NCBI RefSeq assembly: GCF_015291725.1
Contig: NZ_CP030038.1
Location: 2,655,001-2,719,000 of the forward strand
Reading direction: 5' to 3'
Length of the DNA: 64,000 bases
Source: Bradyrhizobium sp. CCBAU 51765
Lineage (GTDB): Bacteria > Pseudomonadota > Alphaproteobacteria > Rhizobiales > Xanthobacteraceae
The translations under genes were made by a program, and so were the position numbers. Below the pieces are notes generated by a model, which did no database searches, had not been told where the DNA came from, and saw only the letters and a list, made by a program, of their open reading frames with translations. Of the stretch, positions 18,839-27,143 are shown one piece after another (within the stretch, counting starts at the first letter, position 1; every line of letters starts with the position of its first letter).

Positions 18839-19723
18839 ATGACGGAGGCCGGACGACATCGTCGCTGGTTGTTTTCACTGTGGGTCGTGGTCGCATCCTG
18901 TGCGTTCGGCGATGCCGCCATCGCGCAGACCAGCGAGACCGGCGATCTCTCATTCGAATTGGTCGATCCCAAGGTGCTGCGCGTCTGCGCCGATCCGCGC
19001 AATCTGCCGTTCTCGAACGAAAAGGGCGAGGGGTTTGAGAACAAGCTCGCCGAGTTTCTTGCGGACAAGCTCCAGAAGAAGCTCGACTACGTCTTCTTTC
19101 CGCAGGCCACCGGTTTCGTGCGGATGACGCTGGGTGCGCATCGCTGCGACGTCATCATGGGCTTCCCGCAAGGTGACGACCTCGTGCAGGGTACCAATCC
19201 CTACTATCGCACGAGCTATGCGCTGGTTTCGAAGGCCGGCAGCGGGCTCGAGGACGTCGATACGCTCGAGGACCCCAAGCTGAAGGGCAAGCATGTCGGC
19301 ATCGTCGCCGGCACACCGCCGGCGACCAACATGGCGCTGGCCGGCCTGATGGGCGATGCAAAGCCCTATCCGCTGATGATCGACACGCGCTTCGACAATT
19401 CGGCACAGGCGATGATCAATGACCTCGCCGCCGGAAAGATCGACGCCGGCGTGTTGTGGGGGCCGATGGCCGGATACCATGCGAAGAAGGCCGGCTCTTC
19501 GCTCCATGTCACGCCGCTGGTGAAGGAAACCACCGGGCCGAAGCTGGTCTATCGCATCGGCATGGGCGTGCGCCCTGCCGACCAGAACTGGAAGCGGCAG
19601 CTCAACAAGCTGATCCAGGAGAACCAGGGCGAGATCAACAAGATCCTGCTCGATTTCGGCGTACCGCTGCTGGACGAGAGCGACCGGCCGCTCGGCGCGG
19701 AGGCGGCCAAGAAGACGCCATGA
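18839..19723 (+). CDS. Quinoprotein dehydrogenase-associated periplasmic binding protein (MoxJ_2 type)
   Basis: 294 residues, exported (cleavage near AAIAQT). Starts LRVCADPRNLPFSNEKGEGFENKLAEF, the family-3 binding-protein signature of quinoprotein-associated MoxJ-like proteins, with LGAHRCDVIMGFPQGDD and DAGVLWGPMAGY further on. Likely an accessory or activator of a PQQ dehydrogenase. GAGGAGGAAG precedes ATG 18839. Its stop overlaps the next start (ATGA), so it is coupled to the CxxxCW protein. Two other MoxJ-like or PQQ-associated binding proteins exist in this window (6683-7612, 24355-25536). Confidence 0.88.
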   Translation: MTEAGRHRRWLFSLWVVVASCAFGDAAIAQTSETGDLSFELVDPKVLRVCADPRNLPFSNEKGEGFENKLAEFLADKLQKKLDYVFFPQATGFVRMTLGAHRCDVIMGFPQGDDLVQGTNPYYRTSYALVSKAGSGLEDVDTLEDPKLKGKHVGIVAGTPPATNMALAGLMGDAKPYPLMIDTRFDNSAQAMINDLAAGKIDAGVLWGPMAGYHAKKAGSSLHVTPLVKETTGPKLVYRIGMGVRPADQNWKRQLNKLIQENQGEINKILLDFGVPLLDESDRPLGAEAAKKTP

Positions 19724-20280
19724 GACGGCCGCTTGCCGCTGCGATTGTCGTTGCTCTGCTCGTGGCACCGGCGTTGGCGCAGCAGCAGGAGCCGTTCGAG
19801 CCCGAGGGCTATCGCACCGACAATTATCGCGCGCCGGTGCCGGCGACGCTTGCCGGCGCGCGCGTGCTGACGACCGAGGAAGCGGAAGCGATATGGCGCG
19901 CAAACAGCGGCGCGTTCGTCGACGTGATGCCGCGCCCGCCGAAACCGAACAACCTTCCCGAGGGCACGGTGTGGCGCGATGCGCCGCGCCGGAACATTCC
20001 GGGCAGCATCTGGCTGCCTGACACCGGCTACGGCACGCTGCCGCCGGCCATGGATGACTATCTCCAGCGCGGCCTCGCGCGCGCCTCGCGCGGCAACAAG
20101 GGCGCCTTGCTCGTGATCTATTGCCTCGCCAATTGCTGGATGTCCTGGAACGCCGCCAAGCGTGCGCTGGCTTACGGCTATTCCAACATCGCCTGGTACC
20201 CCGACGGCACCGACGGCTGGGAGCGCGCGAAGCTTCCGACCGACGAGGCGCAGCCGGAGCCGCGGCCCGAGCAACATTGA
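19720..20280 (+). CDS. PQQ-dependent catabolism-associated rhodanese-like protein with Cys-x3-Cys-Trp
   Basis: 186 residues with a signal peptide (cleavage near PALAQQ), then a rhodanese-like fold: LTTEEAEAIWRANSGAFVDV, IPGSIWLPDTGYG and an active-site loop YCLANCWMSWNAAKRA. Family databases call this the 'CXXCW motif' protein of PQQ-dependent catabolism loci; here the spacing is C-L-A-N-C-W. It could exchange disulfides or persulfides with the SoxYZ-like carrier in the periplasm, which is inference. It overlaps the preceding gene by four bases and is followed by a bidirectional terminator. Confidence 0.9.
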   Translation: MRRPLAAAIVVALLVAPALAQQQEPFEPEGYRTDNYRAPVPATLAGARVLTTEEAEAIWRANSGAFVDVMPRPPKPNNLPEGTVWRDAPRRNIPGSIWLPDTGYGTLPPAMDDYLQRGLARASRGNKGALLVIYCLANCWMSWNAAKRALAYGYSNIAWYPDGTDGWERAKLPTDEAQPEPRPEQH

Positions 20281-20291
20281 TCAGCGAGGAT

Positions 20292-20329
20292 GCGCTTCCC
20301 CTCTCCGCAAGCGGAGAGGGGGCAAGCGC
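20292..20329. terminator. Bidirectional terminator hairpin
   Basis: Long inverted repeat CCCCTCTCCGC-AA-GCGGAGAGGGG extended by GCGCTT/AAGCGC arms, between two convergent genes. Confidence 0.7.
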
Positions 20330-20336
20330 AGTGCTG

Positions 20337-20639
20337 CTATTTCTGCTTCTGCAGCTTCGTTAGCGTGCCGGTGCCGTTCGTCTCGGTGGCCGTATAGTTC
20401 ACCCTGTCGCCGGCATGAACGGCATCCAGCATCGCGGCATCCTTGGTTTTGTACTCCTGAAGCGCGCCGGCGCTGCCAGCGCTGGCGCCGACCGTACCCT
20501 TCTGCGTCTGCTGGATCGCGATCGTGCCGTTGAGACGGTCGATCCGCGTGATCGTTCCGGTCATGTCTTCGGCAAATGCGCTGGATGCGAGCAAGCTAAG
20601 GGCCGCAGCGCCCGCGAAGATGAATTTCGTTGTTCCCAT
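20337..20639 (-). CDS. Small exported CusF/DUF1344-like protein
   Basis: 100 residues with a signal peptide (cleavage near AFAED) and a small beta-barrel domain: MTGTITRIDRLNGTIAIQ, then EYKTKDAAMLDAVHAGDRVNYTATE. The layout resembles CusF_Ec/DUF1344 proteins. The CusF copper ligands (the W-and-Met set) are not evident, so metal binding is doubtful. GGGAGG precedes ATG 20639. Convergent with the CxxxCW gene; upstream is a 125-base gap after the next gene. Confidence 0.78.
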   Translation of the reverse strand: MGTTKFIFAGAAALSLLASSAFAEDMTGTITRIDRLNGTIAIQQTQKGTVGASAGSAGALQEYKTKDAAMLDAVHAGDRVNYTATETNGTGTLTKLQKQK

Positions 20640-20764
20640 CGAGGCCTCCCGACGTATGGGGTTCACTTCGACAAGGCATCCTAGATCGATTTGGTTCCGG
20701 CAGATAGCTCGGCAAAAGGTTAACGATTGTGGAACTCTCGCGAAAGCCGTCAGCGAGGCTGCCG

Positions 20765-21373
20765 CTATTCCATTTCCTGCTGGATCACGCGGCCGAGCGC
20801 GAACAGGCGCTGGTCGATCGTGGTTGGAACCTCGCAGACGAACCGCACCACCTTGGTGCGGTCCTCGAAGATTCGGGTCTTCCAGATCAGCTCGTTGCTG
20901 AGCGCCTCCACCTTGGCCTCGTCGCGGGGTGTCGCGCCTTGCAGGGTGTGGAGTTGGAGCGTTTCCTCGCGAATCTTGTCGGCGGCCTCGCGCTGCTTCC
21001 GGCTGACGCGTTCGAGCCCGTTCATGACCTGCGAGCGCTGAGCATTGAGCGTGTCGAACAGACCGGCAAATAGCAGCTTCGCATTCGCCGTCTTGTCGGA
21101 ACCGGAGGCGGCCAGAAACTCCTTCACCGATTTCTCGGCCTCGTCCAGCGGCGTCTTGCGCGCCGCCAGTCTTGCGACCAGCGCGCTGACCCTGGCGTCG
21201 TCCTTCCATTTGTTCTGGACGTCGTCGAGCGGCGGACCGGCCCACACGGCGGCCAGCGAGATCTCCGGCACCTTGGCCTGGGTGCAGGGCCAGTCCGGAT
21301 AGCGCGGATCGGCCGCGCGCGCGGTCGTGCCGGACAGCGCGATCACCAGGGCAGCCAGGAGCCAGACCTTCAT
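20765..21373 (-). CDS. Exported helical protein linked to the PQQ-associated ABC exporter
   Basis: 202 residues with a signal peptide (cleavage near ARAADP) and a mature part that opens RYPDWPCTQAKVPEIS. It is then largely alpha-helical with charged heptads (VSRKQREAADKIREETLQLH; ERA/KVEALSNELIWKTRI). One Cys pair (PWPC-type C near residue 30, and VRFVCEVP near residue 180) may form a disulfide. Start overlaps the upstream ABC permease stop by four bases, so it is the last gene of the beta-propeller/ABC operon. Function unknown. Confidence 0.82.
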   Translation of the reverse strand: MKVWLLAALVIALSGTTARAADPRYPDWPCTQAKVPEISLAAVWAGPPLDDVQNKWKDDARVSALVARLAARKTPLDEAEKSVKEFLAASGSDKTANAKLLFAGLFDTLNAQRSQVMNGLERVSRKQREAADKIREETLQLHTLQGATPRDEAKVEALSNELIWKTRIFEDRTKVVRFVCEVPTTIDQRLFALGRVIQQEME

Positions 21374-22218
21374 CCTTCGCCTCCCGCAGGCCCGCGTCGC
21401 GCCAGCCCGCGCGAGGGATCATAGGCCAAAATCGCTCCGACCATGAAGACGATTGTGCAGGCGGCAACCACCGCCAGCGAGATCCAGTTGATCTGCCCGT
21501 ACAGCGCGAAGCGGATCAGCTCGACCGCGTGGGTGAACGGATTGGCCTCGCAGAGATAGTACAGATAAGGGCTGCCCTCCTGCACCCGCCAGAGCGGGTA
21601 GAGCGCGGAGGAGGCGAAGAACATCGGGAAGATCACGAAGTTCATCACGCCGGCGAAATTTTCCAGCTGCTTGATGCCCGAGGAGATCAGCATGCCGAGC
21701 GAGCCCAGCATCAGCCCGGACAGGACCAGCGCCGGCAGCACGGTGAGATAGCCCTGGGGCGGCGGGGTGATGTCCCAGAGCCAGGCGATCAGCAGGAATG
21801 CGTAGACCTGGAGCAGCGACACCGCGGTGCCTGCGAGCAGCTTGCAGAACAACAGGAATCCGCGCGGCAGCGGGCTCACCAGGAGCGTACGCATGTTGCC
21901 CATCTCGCGGTCATAGACCATCGAGAGCGAGGATTGCATGCCGTTGAAGAGCTGGATCATCGCCATCAGCCCAGGTGCGATATAGACCTCGTAGAGGATG
22001 TAGGTCTCGTAGGGAGGGATGATGGAGATGCCGAGCACTTGGCGGAAGCCGGCGGCAAAGATGAACAGCCACACCAGCGGGCGCACCAGCGCCGAGACGA
22101 AGCGCTCGCGCTGATGCAGGAAGCGCAGCCCCTCGCGCCAGACGATACCGGTGAGGCAGGTCAAGTACTCCTGGACCGAGAAGCCGCGCGGGGTGTCGCG
22201 CGTGGTGATGCTGCTCAT
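21370..22218 (-). CDS. ABC-2 type permease of the PQQ dehydrogenase-associated exporter
   Basis: 282 residues with about six membrane segments, NodJ/DrrB-like (FVSALVRPLVWLFIFAAGF near the start, YDREMGNMRTLLVSPLPR in the first loop, LFNGMQSSLSMV). Such permeases with the adjacent ATPase export or flip hydrophobic or polar compounds. Both ends overlap neighbours by four bases. The family recurs beside PQQ alcohol dehydrogenases in many Proteobacteria, but its cargo is unknown. Confidence 0.88.
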   Translation of the reverse strand: MSSITTRDTPRGFSVQEYLTCLTGIVWREGLRFLHQRERFVSALVRPLVWLFIFAAGFRQVLGISIIPPYETYILYEVYIAPGLMAMIQLFNGMQSSLSMVYDREMGNMRTLLVSPLPRGFLLFCKLLAGTAVSLLQVYAFLLIAWLWDITPPPQGYLTVLPALVLSGLMLGSLGMLISSGIKQLENFAGVMNFVIFPMFFASSALYPLWRVQEGSPYLYYLCEANPFTHAVELIRFALYGQINWISLAVVAACTIVFMVGAILAYDPSRGLARRGPAGGEG

Positions 22219-23024
22219 GCGCCGCCTCCCGGCATCACTTGCGCGCCGGTCAGGCGCATGAAGGCGGTGTTGACGTCCTGCGCGCCGGCCTCGGCGATGA
22301 CGCGGCTCATCGGCCCCTTTGCCAGCACCTTGCCCTGGTGCAGCACTACGAGATCGTCACCGGCGTTGATCTCGTCGAACAGGTGCGTGGCCCAGAGCAC
22401 CCCGATGCCCTGCTCGGTCACGAGCTGGCGAACATGGCTGATGATGTCGGCGCGCGCCTTGACGTCCAGGCCCACCGTAGGCTCGTCCAGCAACAGCAGC
22501 CGCGGCCGGTGCAGCAGCGCCCGCGCAATCTCCAGCCGCCGCATCTGGCCGCCCGAGAGATCCCGGACCTTGCTGCCGGCGCGCTCTTCGAGCCCGATGC
22601 GGCCGAGCAGCTCGGCGCTGCGCGCGGCGGCCTCGCGGCGGCTGATGCCGTGCAGCGCGGCGTGATAGAGCAGATTCTGCGTCAGCGACAAATCGAGATC
22701 GAGCGTGCGCGGCTGGAACACGACGCCGAGCAGCCGCAGCGCCTCGCCGGGGCTCTTGCTGATGTCATGACCGAAGATGGCGACACGGCCGGACTGGATG
22801 CCGAACAGGCGCGTGACGAGCGAGAACAGCGTGCTCTTGCCGGCACCGTTCAGCCCAAGCAGCGCAGTCAAGCTCGCGGGCTGGACATTGAAGGAGACGT
22901 CCATCAGCGCGCGGCGCGGCCCATAGGCGTGGCTGACGCCGTCGATCGCCAGCGCCGGCACGGCAGCGGGATCAGGCCCTGGTGCGGCGTCGTGTGGTTC
23001 GGCGATCGGGGCGGGGCTGGTCAT
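22215..23024 (-). CDS. ABC transporter ATP-binding protein of the PQQ dehydrogenase-associated exporter
   Basis: 269 residues with Walker A GLNGAGKST (about 56-64), Q-loop VVFQPRTLDLDLS, signature DLSGGQMRRLEIAR, Walker B PRLLLLDEPTVGLD and switch His in WATHLFDE. DrrA/NodI-type. The N-terminus is a Pro/Ala-rich extension (about 25 residues). Overlaps its neighbours by four bases on both sides, in the operon beta-propeller, ATPase, permease, helical exported protein. Confidence 0.92.
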   Translation of the reverse strand: MTSPAPIAEPHDAAPGPDPAAVPALAIDGVSHAYGPRRALMDVSFNVQPASLTALLGLNGAGKSTLFSLVTRLFGIQSGRVAIFGHDISKSPGEALRLLGVVFQPRTLDLDLSLTQNLLYHAALHGISRREAAARSAELLGRIGLEERAGSKVRDLSGGQMRRLEIARALLHRPRLLLLDEPTVGLDVKARADIISHVRQLVTEQGIGVLWATHLFDEINAGDDLVVLHQGKVLAKGPMSRVIAEAGAQDVNTAFMRLTGAQVMPGGGA

Positions 23025-23989
23025 GGCGCGATCGTGACGCCCCAGGGCAGTTCGCCCACCTGAATGGTCTTGATCACCTTTTGCGCAGCGACGTCGATGA
23101 CCGAGACGTCGTTCGACACGCCATTGGTGGTGAGCAGATACTTTTCATCCGGCGTGAACGCCACGTGCCAGACGCGTTGCCCGACCAGCAGGTATTTCGT
23201 CACCTTGCGCGAGGCGACATCGACCACGGCGATGCGATTGGCGGGGCCAAGCGCGATGAAGGCGGTCTTGTCGTCCTTGGTCATGCCGATGCCGACGGGC
23301 TGGATCGCCTCTTTCCGCAGGCCGGGGATCTCGAAGGTGACCTTGCCGATCACCTCGTGCTTCCTGGGGTCGATGATCGACACCGTCCCGCCGATCTCCG
23401 AGGATACCCAGACTTCCGAACTGTCATGCTTGAACTCGGCGAAGCGCGGGCGCGCGTCGACCAGCACGTTGGCGACGATCTGGCGCGAGGCGGTGTCGAT
23501 GAAGTGCGCCATGTTGGTCGTCTCGGACGTGTTGATCAGCGTCTTGCCGTCGGGGCTGATGGTCATGCCCTCGGGCTCGACGCCGACCTGGATGTCGCCG
23601 AGGCGTGCGCGCTTATCGAGATCGATCACGGTCACCGTGTTGTCGTTCTCGTTGGCGACATAGAGGATCTTGCCGGCGGCATCCTGCGCGAACAGCTCGG
23701 GATCGGGCCCGGAGGGCAAGCTGTCCACCACGCTTTGCGTCTTGGCGTCGATGACCTGGATGGTGTCGTCGTCGCCGACCGCGACCAGCACGAACTTGCC
23801 GTCGCGCGTGAAATCGATGCCGCGCGGGCGCTGGCCGACCTTGATGGTCTTGGTCACGGTCCAGCTCTCGGTGTCGATGACGGACACCGTGTTGCTCTTC
23901 TCGTTCGAGACATAGGCGATGAACGCGTGTGCGGGTGCGGTGGTCAGCGCGAATGCCGCCAGCAAAGCTGTCCCCAGCATGCGCGACAT
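23021..23989 (-). CDS. YVTN-repeat beta-propeller protein of PQQ-dependent catabolism
   Basis: About 322 residues, exported (cleavage near APAHAF). The mature protein is seven to eight YVTN-type blades: AYVSNEKSNTVSVIDTESW, FVLVAVGDDDTIQVIDAKT, LYVANENDNTVTVIDLDKR, YLLTTNGVSNDVSVIDVAAQ. It matches the periplasmic propellers encoded with PQQ-ABC exporters. It probably acts as a binding or docking platform and has no visible enzyme motif. ATG 23989 is chosen with weak Shine-Dalgarno; ATG 23980 is three codons in. Overlaps the ATPase by four bases. Confidence 0.86.
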   Translation of the reverse strand: MSRMLGTALLAAFALTTAPAHAFIAYVSNEKSNTVSVIDTESWTVTKTIKVGQRPRGIDFTRDGKFVLVAVGDDDTIQVIDAKTQSVVDSLPSGPDPELFAQDAAGKILYVANENDNTVTVIDLDKRARLGDIQVGVEPEGMTISPDGKTLINTSETTNMAHFIDTASRQIVANVLVDARPRFAEFKHDSSEVWVSSEIGGTVSIIDPRKHEVIGKVTFEIPGLRKEAIQPVGIGMTKDDKTAFIALGPANRIAVVDVASRKVTKYLLVGQRVWHVAFTPDEKYLLTTNGVSNDVSVIDVAAQKVIKTIQVGELPWGVTIAP

Positions 23990-24354
23990 CTGTCCGCGGG
24001 AGGTCTTCACCTCCCCCGCTTGCGGGGGAGGTCGCATCGCATCGACAGATGCGATACGGGAGAGGGCTCTCTCCTCTTGGGGGTTCTCGCGAGCGGAGAG
24101 ATCCTCTCCCCAACCCTCTCCCGCACGCGGGCAGGGCAATCGCACTTGAATTTTGCAGAGGTCGTCATGCCCGGGCTTGTCCCGGGCATCCACGTTCTTT
24201 GTGCCGCGTGGAAAGGCGTGGATGGCCGGGACAAGCCCGGCCATGACGCTGTGGAGACAGTCGGTGCCCATAGCCACTTCCCATATGCGATAGCCCTGCG
24301 CACGCGGGAGAGGGGGCGCACCATCTCTGCGGAGGCTCCGTCGCATCACTTCGC
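23990..24354. repeat. Intergenic region with stacked hairpins
   Basis: 365 bases with no gene. It includes a perfect 11-bp hairpin ACCTCCCCCGC-TT-GCGGGGGAGGT (24009-24032), several 'CTCTCCC/GGGAGAG' segments, and the palindromic element at 24164-24247. It separates the PQQ-ABC binding protein from the beta-propeller operon, so transcription may be interrupted here. Confidence 0.7.
24164..24247. repeat. Dispersed palindromic repeat, copy A
   Basis: Begins GTCATGCCCGGGCTTGTCCC and ends GGACAAGCCCGGCCATGAC, forming a long imperfect hairpin. The same element occurs at 41794-41875 with the same ends and a different central loop. Confidence 0.88.
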
Positions 24355-25536
24355 TCACTTCAGCTTGCATTTGCTCTCCGGACGATCGTAGCCGAGCGTG
24401 TCGAGCTCGGAGACCTGGTGCAGGAATCCCTCCTGCGGCGACACCGACACCACCATGCGACCGTCGACCAGCAGGATCGGCTGGCGCAGCTGCAAGTTCC
24501 AGTCGCGCAAGGTAAGCCGCGTGCCCTTGAACGCGGCGACCGAGAAATCCGGAGCCTTGATGAAATCGGTCACCTTCTTGACGTCGCCGGAATTGGTGCG
24601 CGAGGTGGCTTCGCCGATCATGCGCACCGCGGTCCAGGCCTGCATGTCGAGCGCGGTCATGCGCCGCGAATTCAGCTTGAAGAAGCGGTTCTGCATCTGG
24701 ATCGCGCCCCACTGGTCCTGCGCGGCGTCCCAGCTGCGCGGCACCAGCCCGGCCGAGCCCGCGACGGGCCGCGGATCCCAGGTGCGATAGGGCAAATAGG
24801 CGCCGAACACCTCGCTCTCGTCGGCGGCGACCAGCACGTCATAGGCCGGCGCCTGCTGAGTGAAGACAGGCATCTGGCGCTGTATCAGCGTCACGCCGCT
24901 ATCGGTACGGCGTGCGCCGCCCTTGTCTTCGAAGGTGCGCTCCTGCACGATCTTGGCGCCGAAGCGCGTGGCGGTACGCCGGAGCGCATCGGCGAACAGC
25001 TTGTCCTCGTCATGGGAGCCGACCACGAGCAGCCAGCGCTTCCACTGCTTCCACACCAGGTATTGCCCGAGCGCGTCGGCGAGCATTGCCCGGGTCGGGG
25101 CGGTATGGATGACGTTGGCGCGGCAATCGGCCTCGCGCAGCCGTTCGTCGATGGCGCCGACGTTGAACAGCAGCGTGCCGCGGTCGCGTAAGGCGTCCGA
25201 GACCTTTAGCAGCGCATCGGCCGGCAGGTCGGCAACGATGAAGCCGTTCTTCTCGGCGAGCGCGGACGCCGCCTGCACAACGTCCTCGCCTTCCTTGATG
25301 CGCCGCTCCTCCAGCGTAAAGCGCTGGTTGAGGAATTTCCCGGTGGTGTTGTTGTCTTCGATGGCGAGGCGGGCGCCGGCAACGCCGTCATTCTCGGCCG
25401 GCTGCTCGACCAGCGACAGCGTCGATCTGGTGCCGGCGATGCCGAGATAGCCGACGCCGATCGTGACGGGGTCGGCCGCGAGCGCACTCGTCGCGGCAAG
25501 ACTCCAGCCGATCAGGCCGACCAACCATCGGATCAT
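24355..25536 (-). CDS. ABC transporter substrate-binding protein of the PQQ alcohol dehydrogenase system
   Basis: 393 residues, exported (cleavage near ALAADP), with a LivJ-like periplasmic binding fold (PVTIGVGYLGIAGTRSTLS, DNNTTGKFLNQRF, LLVVGSHDEDKLFADAL, AADESEVFGAYLPYRTW) and a C-terminal CKLK. It fits the PQQ-dependent alcohol dehydrogenase-associated binding family, in which it accompanies the ABC exporter and beta-propeller rather than a LivHM importer. No LivHMFG genes are near, so it may be a sensor or chaperone. It is 365 bases upstream of the propeller, in the same direction. Confidence 0.87.
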   Translation of the reverse strand: MIRWLVGLIGWSLAATSALAADPVTIGVGYLGIAGTRSTLSLVEQPAENDGVAGARLAIEDNNTTGKFLNQRFTLEERRIKEGEDVVQAASALAEKNGFIVADLPADALLKVSDALRDRGTLLFNVGAIDERLREADCRANVIHTAPTRAMLADALGQYLVWKQWKRWLLVVGSHDEDKLFADALRRTATRFGAKIVQERTFEDKGGARRTDSGVTLIQRQMPVFTQQAPAYDVLVAADESEVFGAYLPYRTWDPRPVAGSAGLVPRSWDAAQDQWGAIQMQNRFFKLNSRRMTALDMQAWTAVRMIGEATSRTNSGDVKKVTDFIKAPDFSVAAFKGTRLTLRDWNLQLRQPILLVDGRMVVSVSPQEGFLHQVSELDTLGYDRPESKCKLK

Positions 25537-25665
25537 GTTTCCTCCAGGTGTTCTCCCCGGCTTGACCGCCGGTGGAGAATTGTTTCTGCTTCAAGCATGA
25601 CCGATTTGGCCCGCCTTGCAACCCCGCATTTCGTCCTCGCGCGCGCGAGACCGGGAATCACGATT

Positions 25666-26169
25666 ATGCGAGCACTGATCTGTCTCTCGGCGTTGCTGTT
25701 GACGGGCTCGGTCGCACTCGCAGATCCGCCGAAACTCGCGGTGTTCGATTTCGAGCTGATCGACACCAGCCTGCCCGGCGAGTTCTACGGCTCGAAGCCC
25801 GAGCAGGCGCGGCTCGAGCGCATCAGCGAGCAGCTGCGCAAGGAACTGGCAGATTCAGGCAAGTTCCAGATGCTCGACATCGCGCCAGTCAGGGACGCAG
25901 CCCGTCACGCGAACTTACAGGCCTGCGGCGGCTGCGACCTCAAGCTCGCCGGCCAGCTCGGCGCCGACCTGGAGATCACTGGCCTCGTGCAGAAGGTCTC
26001 GAACCTGATCATCAATCTCAACATCTATATGCGTGACGTGAAGACCGGCAACATGATCACTGTCGCCAGCGCCGACATGCGCGGCAACACCGACGAATCC
26101 TGGTCGCGCACCATGAGCTATCTGGTCCGCAACCGCCTGCTGGCGCCGAATTACGGAAGACCCGAATAG
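25666..26169 (+). CDS. DUF3280 exported protein
   Basis: 167 residues with a signal peptide (cleavage near VALADP) and a Rossmann-like mature domain: PKLAVFDFELIDTSLPGEF, IAPVRDAARHANLQACGGCD, DLEITGLVQKVSNLIINLN, MRDVKTGNM. It matches DUF3280 proteins, usual companions of PQQ dehydrogenase/ABC loci. The Cys pair CGGC could bind metal or form a disulfide. ATG 25666 is chosen; the frame is open to 25597, but the signal peptide starts at MRALICL. Divergent from the binding protein. Confidence 0.83.
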   Translation: MRALICLSALLLTGSVALADPPKLAVFDFELIDTSLPGEFYGSKPEQARLERISEQLRKELADSGKFQMLDIAPVRDAARHANLQACGGCDLKLAGQLGADLEITGLVQKVSNLIINLNIYMRDVKTGNMITVASADMRGNTDESWSRTMSYLVRNRLLAPNYGRPE

Positions 26170-26175
26170 TTCTTC

Positions 26176-26222
26176 TCTCCGCGAGCGCCGGTGCACCCTC
26201 TCCCGCAAGGGGAGAAGGAAGT
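26176..26222. terminator. Hairpin-rich terminator between convergent genes
   Basis: TCTCCC-GCAA-GGGGAGA hairpin with outer CTTCTCTCC/GGAGAAGG arms, between the DUF3280 gene and fghA. Confidence 0.5.
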
Positions 26223-26228
26223 AAGAGA

Positions 26229-27074
26229 TCACGCCGTCAATCTCGCCGCATGCCAGTGCAGATGATCGCTCATGAACGTCGAGATGAAGTAATAGCTGTG
26301 GTCGTAGCCCACCTGCCGGCGCAGCGTCAGCGGGATATTGGTCCTGGTGCAGGCCTCCTGCAGCAGCTCCGGCTTGAGCTGCTCCTTCAAGAAATTGTCG
26401 GCATCGCCATAGTCGACGAGGAAGCCCGAAAATTTCGCACCGTCCTCGATCAGCGCCACCGTATCATGGTTGCGCCAGGTATCCCTGTTCGGTCCGAGAT
26501 AGCCGGTCAGGGCCTTGATGCCCCAGGGCACCTGCGAAGGCGCCACGATCGGCGCGAAAGCGCTTGCCGCGCGAAACCGGTGCGGGTTGCGCAGCGCAAC
26601 CGTCAGCGCACCATGGCCGCCCATCGAGTGACCCATCACCGATTGCCGCTTGACGTCGACCGGAAAGTTTTCCGCGACCAGCTTGGGCAACTCGTCGGTG
26701 ACATAGCTCCACATCCGATAGTTGCGCGCGAACGGCTCTTGCGTCGCATCGACAAAGAAGCCGGCCCCTAAGCCGAAATCATAGGCGTTGTTGGCATCAC
26801 CCGGCACGTCCGGCCCGCGCGGTGAGGTGTCCGGCGCGACGAAGATCAGGCCGAGCTCGGCGCAGGCTCGACGGAATTCGCCCTTCTCCGTGACATTGGC
26901 ATGCGTGCAGGTGAGTCCGGAGAGGTACCAGACCACGGGTAGTCTGGCGTCGCTCGCGTGCGGCGGAACGTAGACCGAGAACACCATGTCGGTTCCGGTC
27001 GCCAAGCTTGCATGGCGGTAGACGCCTTGCACACCGCCATAGGATTTATTCGTCGAGACGGTCTGGATCGTCAT
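26229..27074 (-). CDS. fghA: S-formylglutathione hydrolase
   Basis: Hydrolyses S-formylglutathione to formate and glutathione, the step after FrmA. 281 residues, esterase D family. Nucleophile Ser in GHSMGGHGAL (near residue 148), the SGLTCTHANVTEKGEFRR block that identifies the family, catalytic Asp in LVDYGDADNFL and His in VGYDHSYYFI. ATG 27074 has CGGAG upstream. It stands alone, 25 kb from frmA and gfa, next to the two-component regulator genes. Confidence 0.95.
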   Translation of the reverse strand: MTIQTVSTNKSYGGVQGVYRHASLATGTDMVFSVYVPPHASDARLPVVWYLSGLTCTHANVTEKGEFRRACAELGLIFVAPDTSPRGPDVPGDANNAYDFGLGAGFFVDATQEPFARNYRMWSYVTDELPKLVAENFPVDVKRQSVMGHSMGGHGALTVALRNPHRFRAASAFAPIVAPSQVPWGIKALTGYLGPNRDTWRNHDTVALIEDGAKFSGFLVDYGDADNFLKEQLKPELLQEACTRTNIPLTLRRQVGYDHSYYFISTFMSDHLHWHAARLTA

Positions 27075-27143
27075 GCCTGAAACTCCGTGGCATCTCACCA
27101 CCTCAACATTGCAACGCTTGTGTGACCGAAATTTGTGGCGCCG

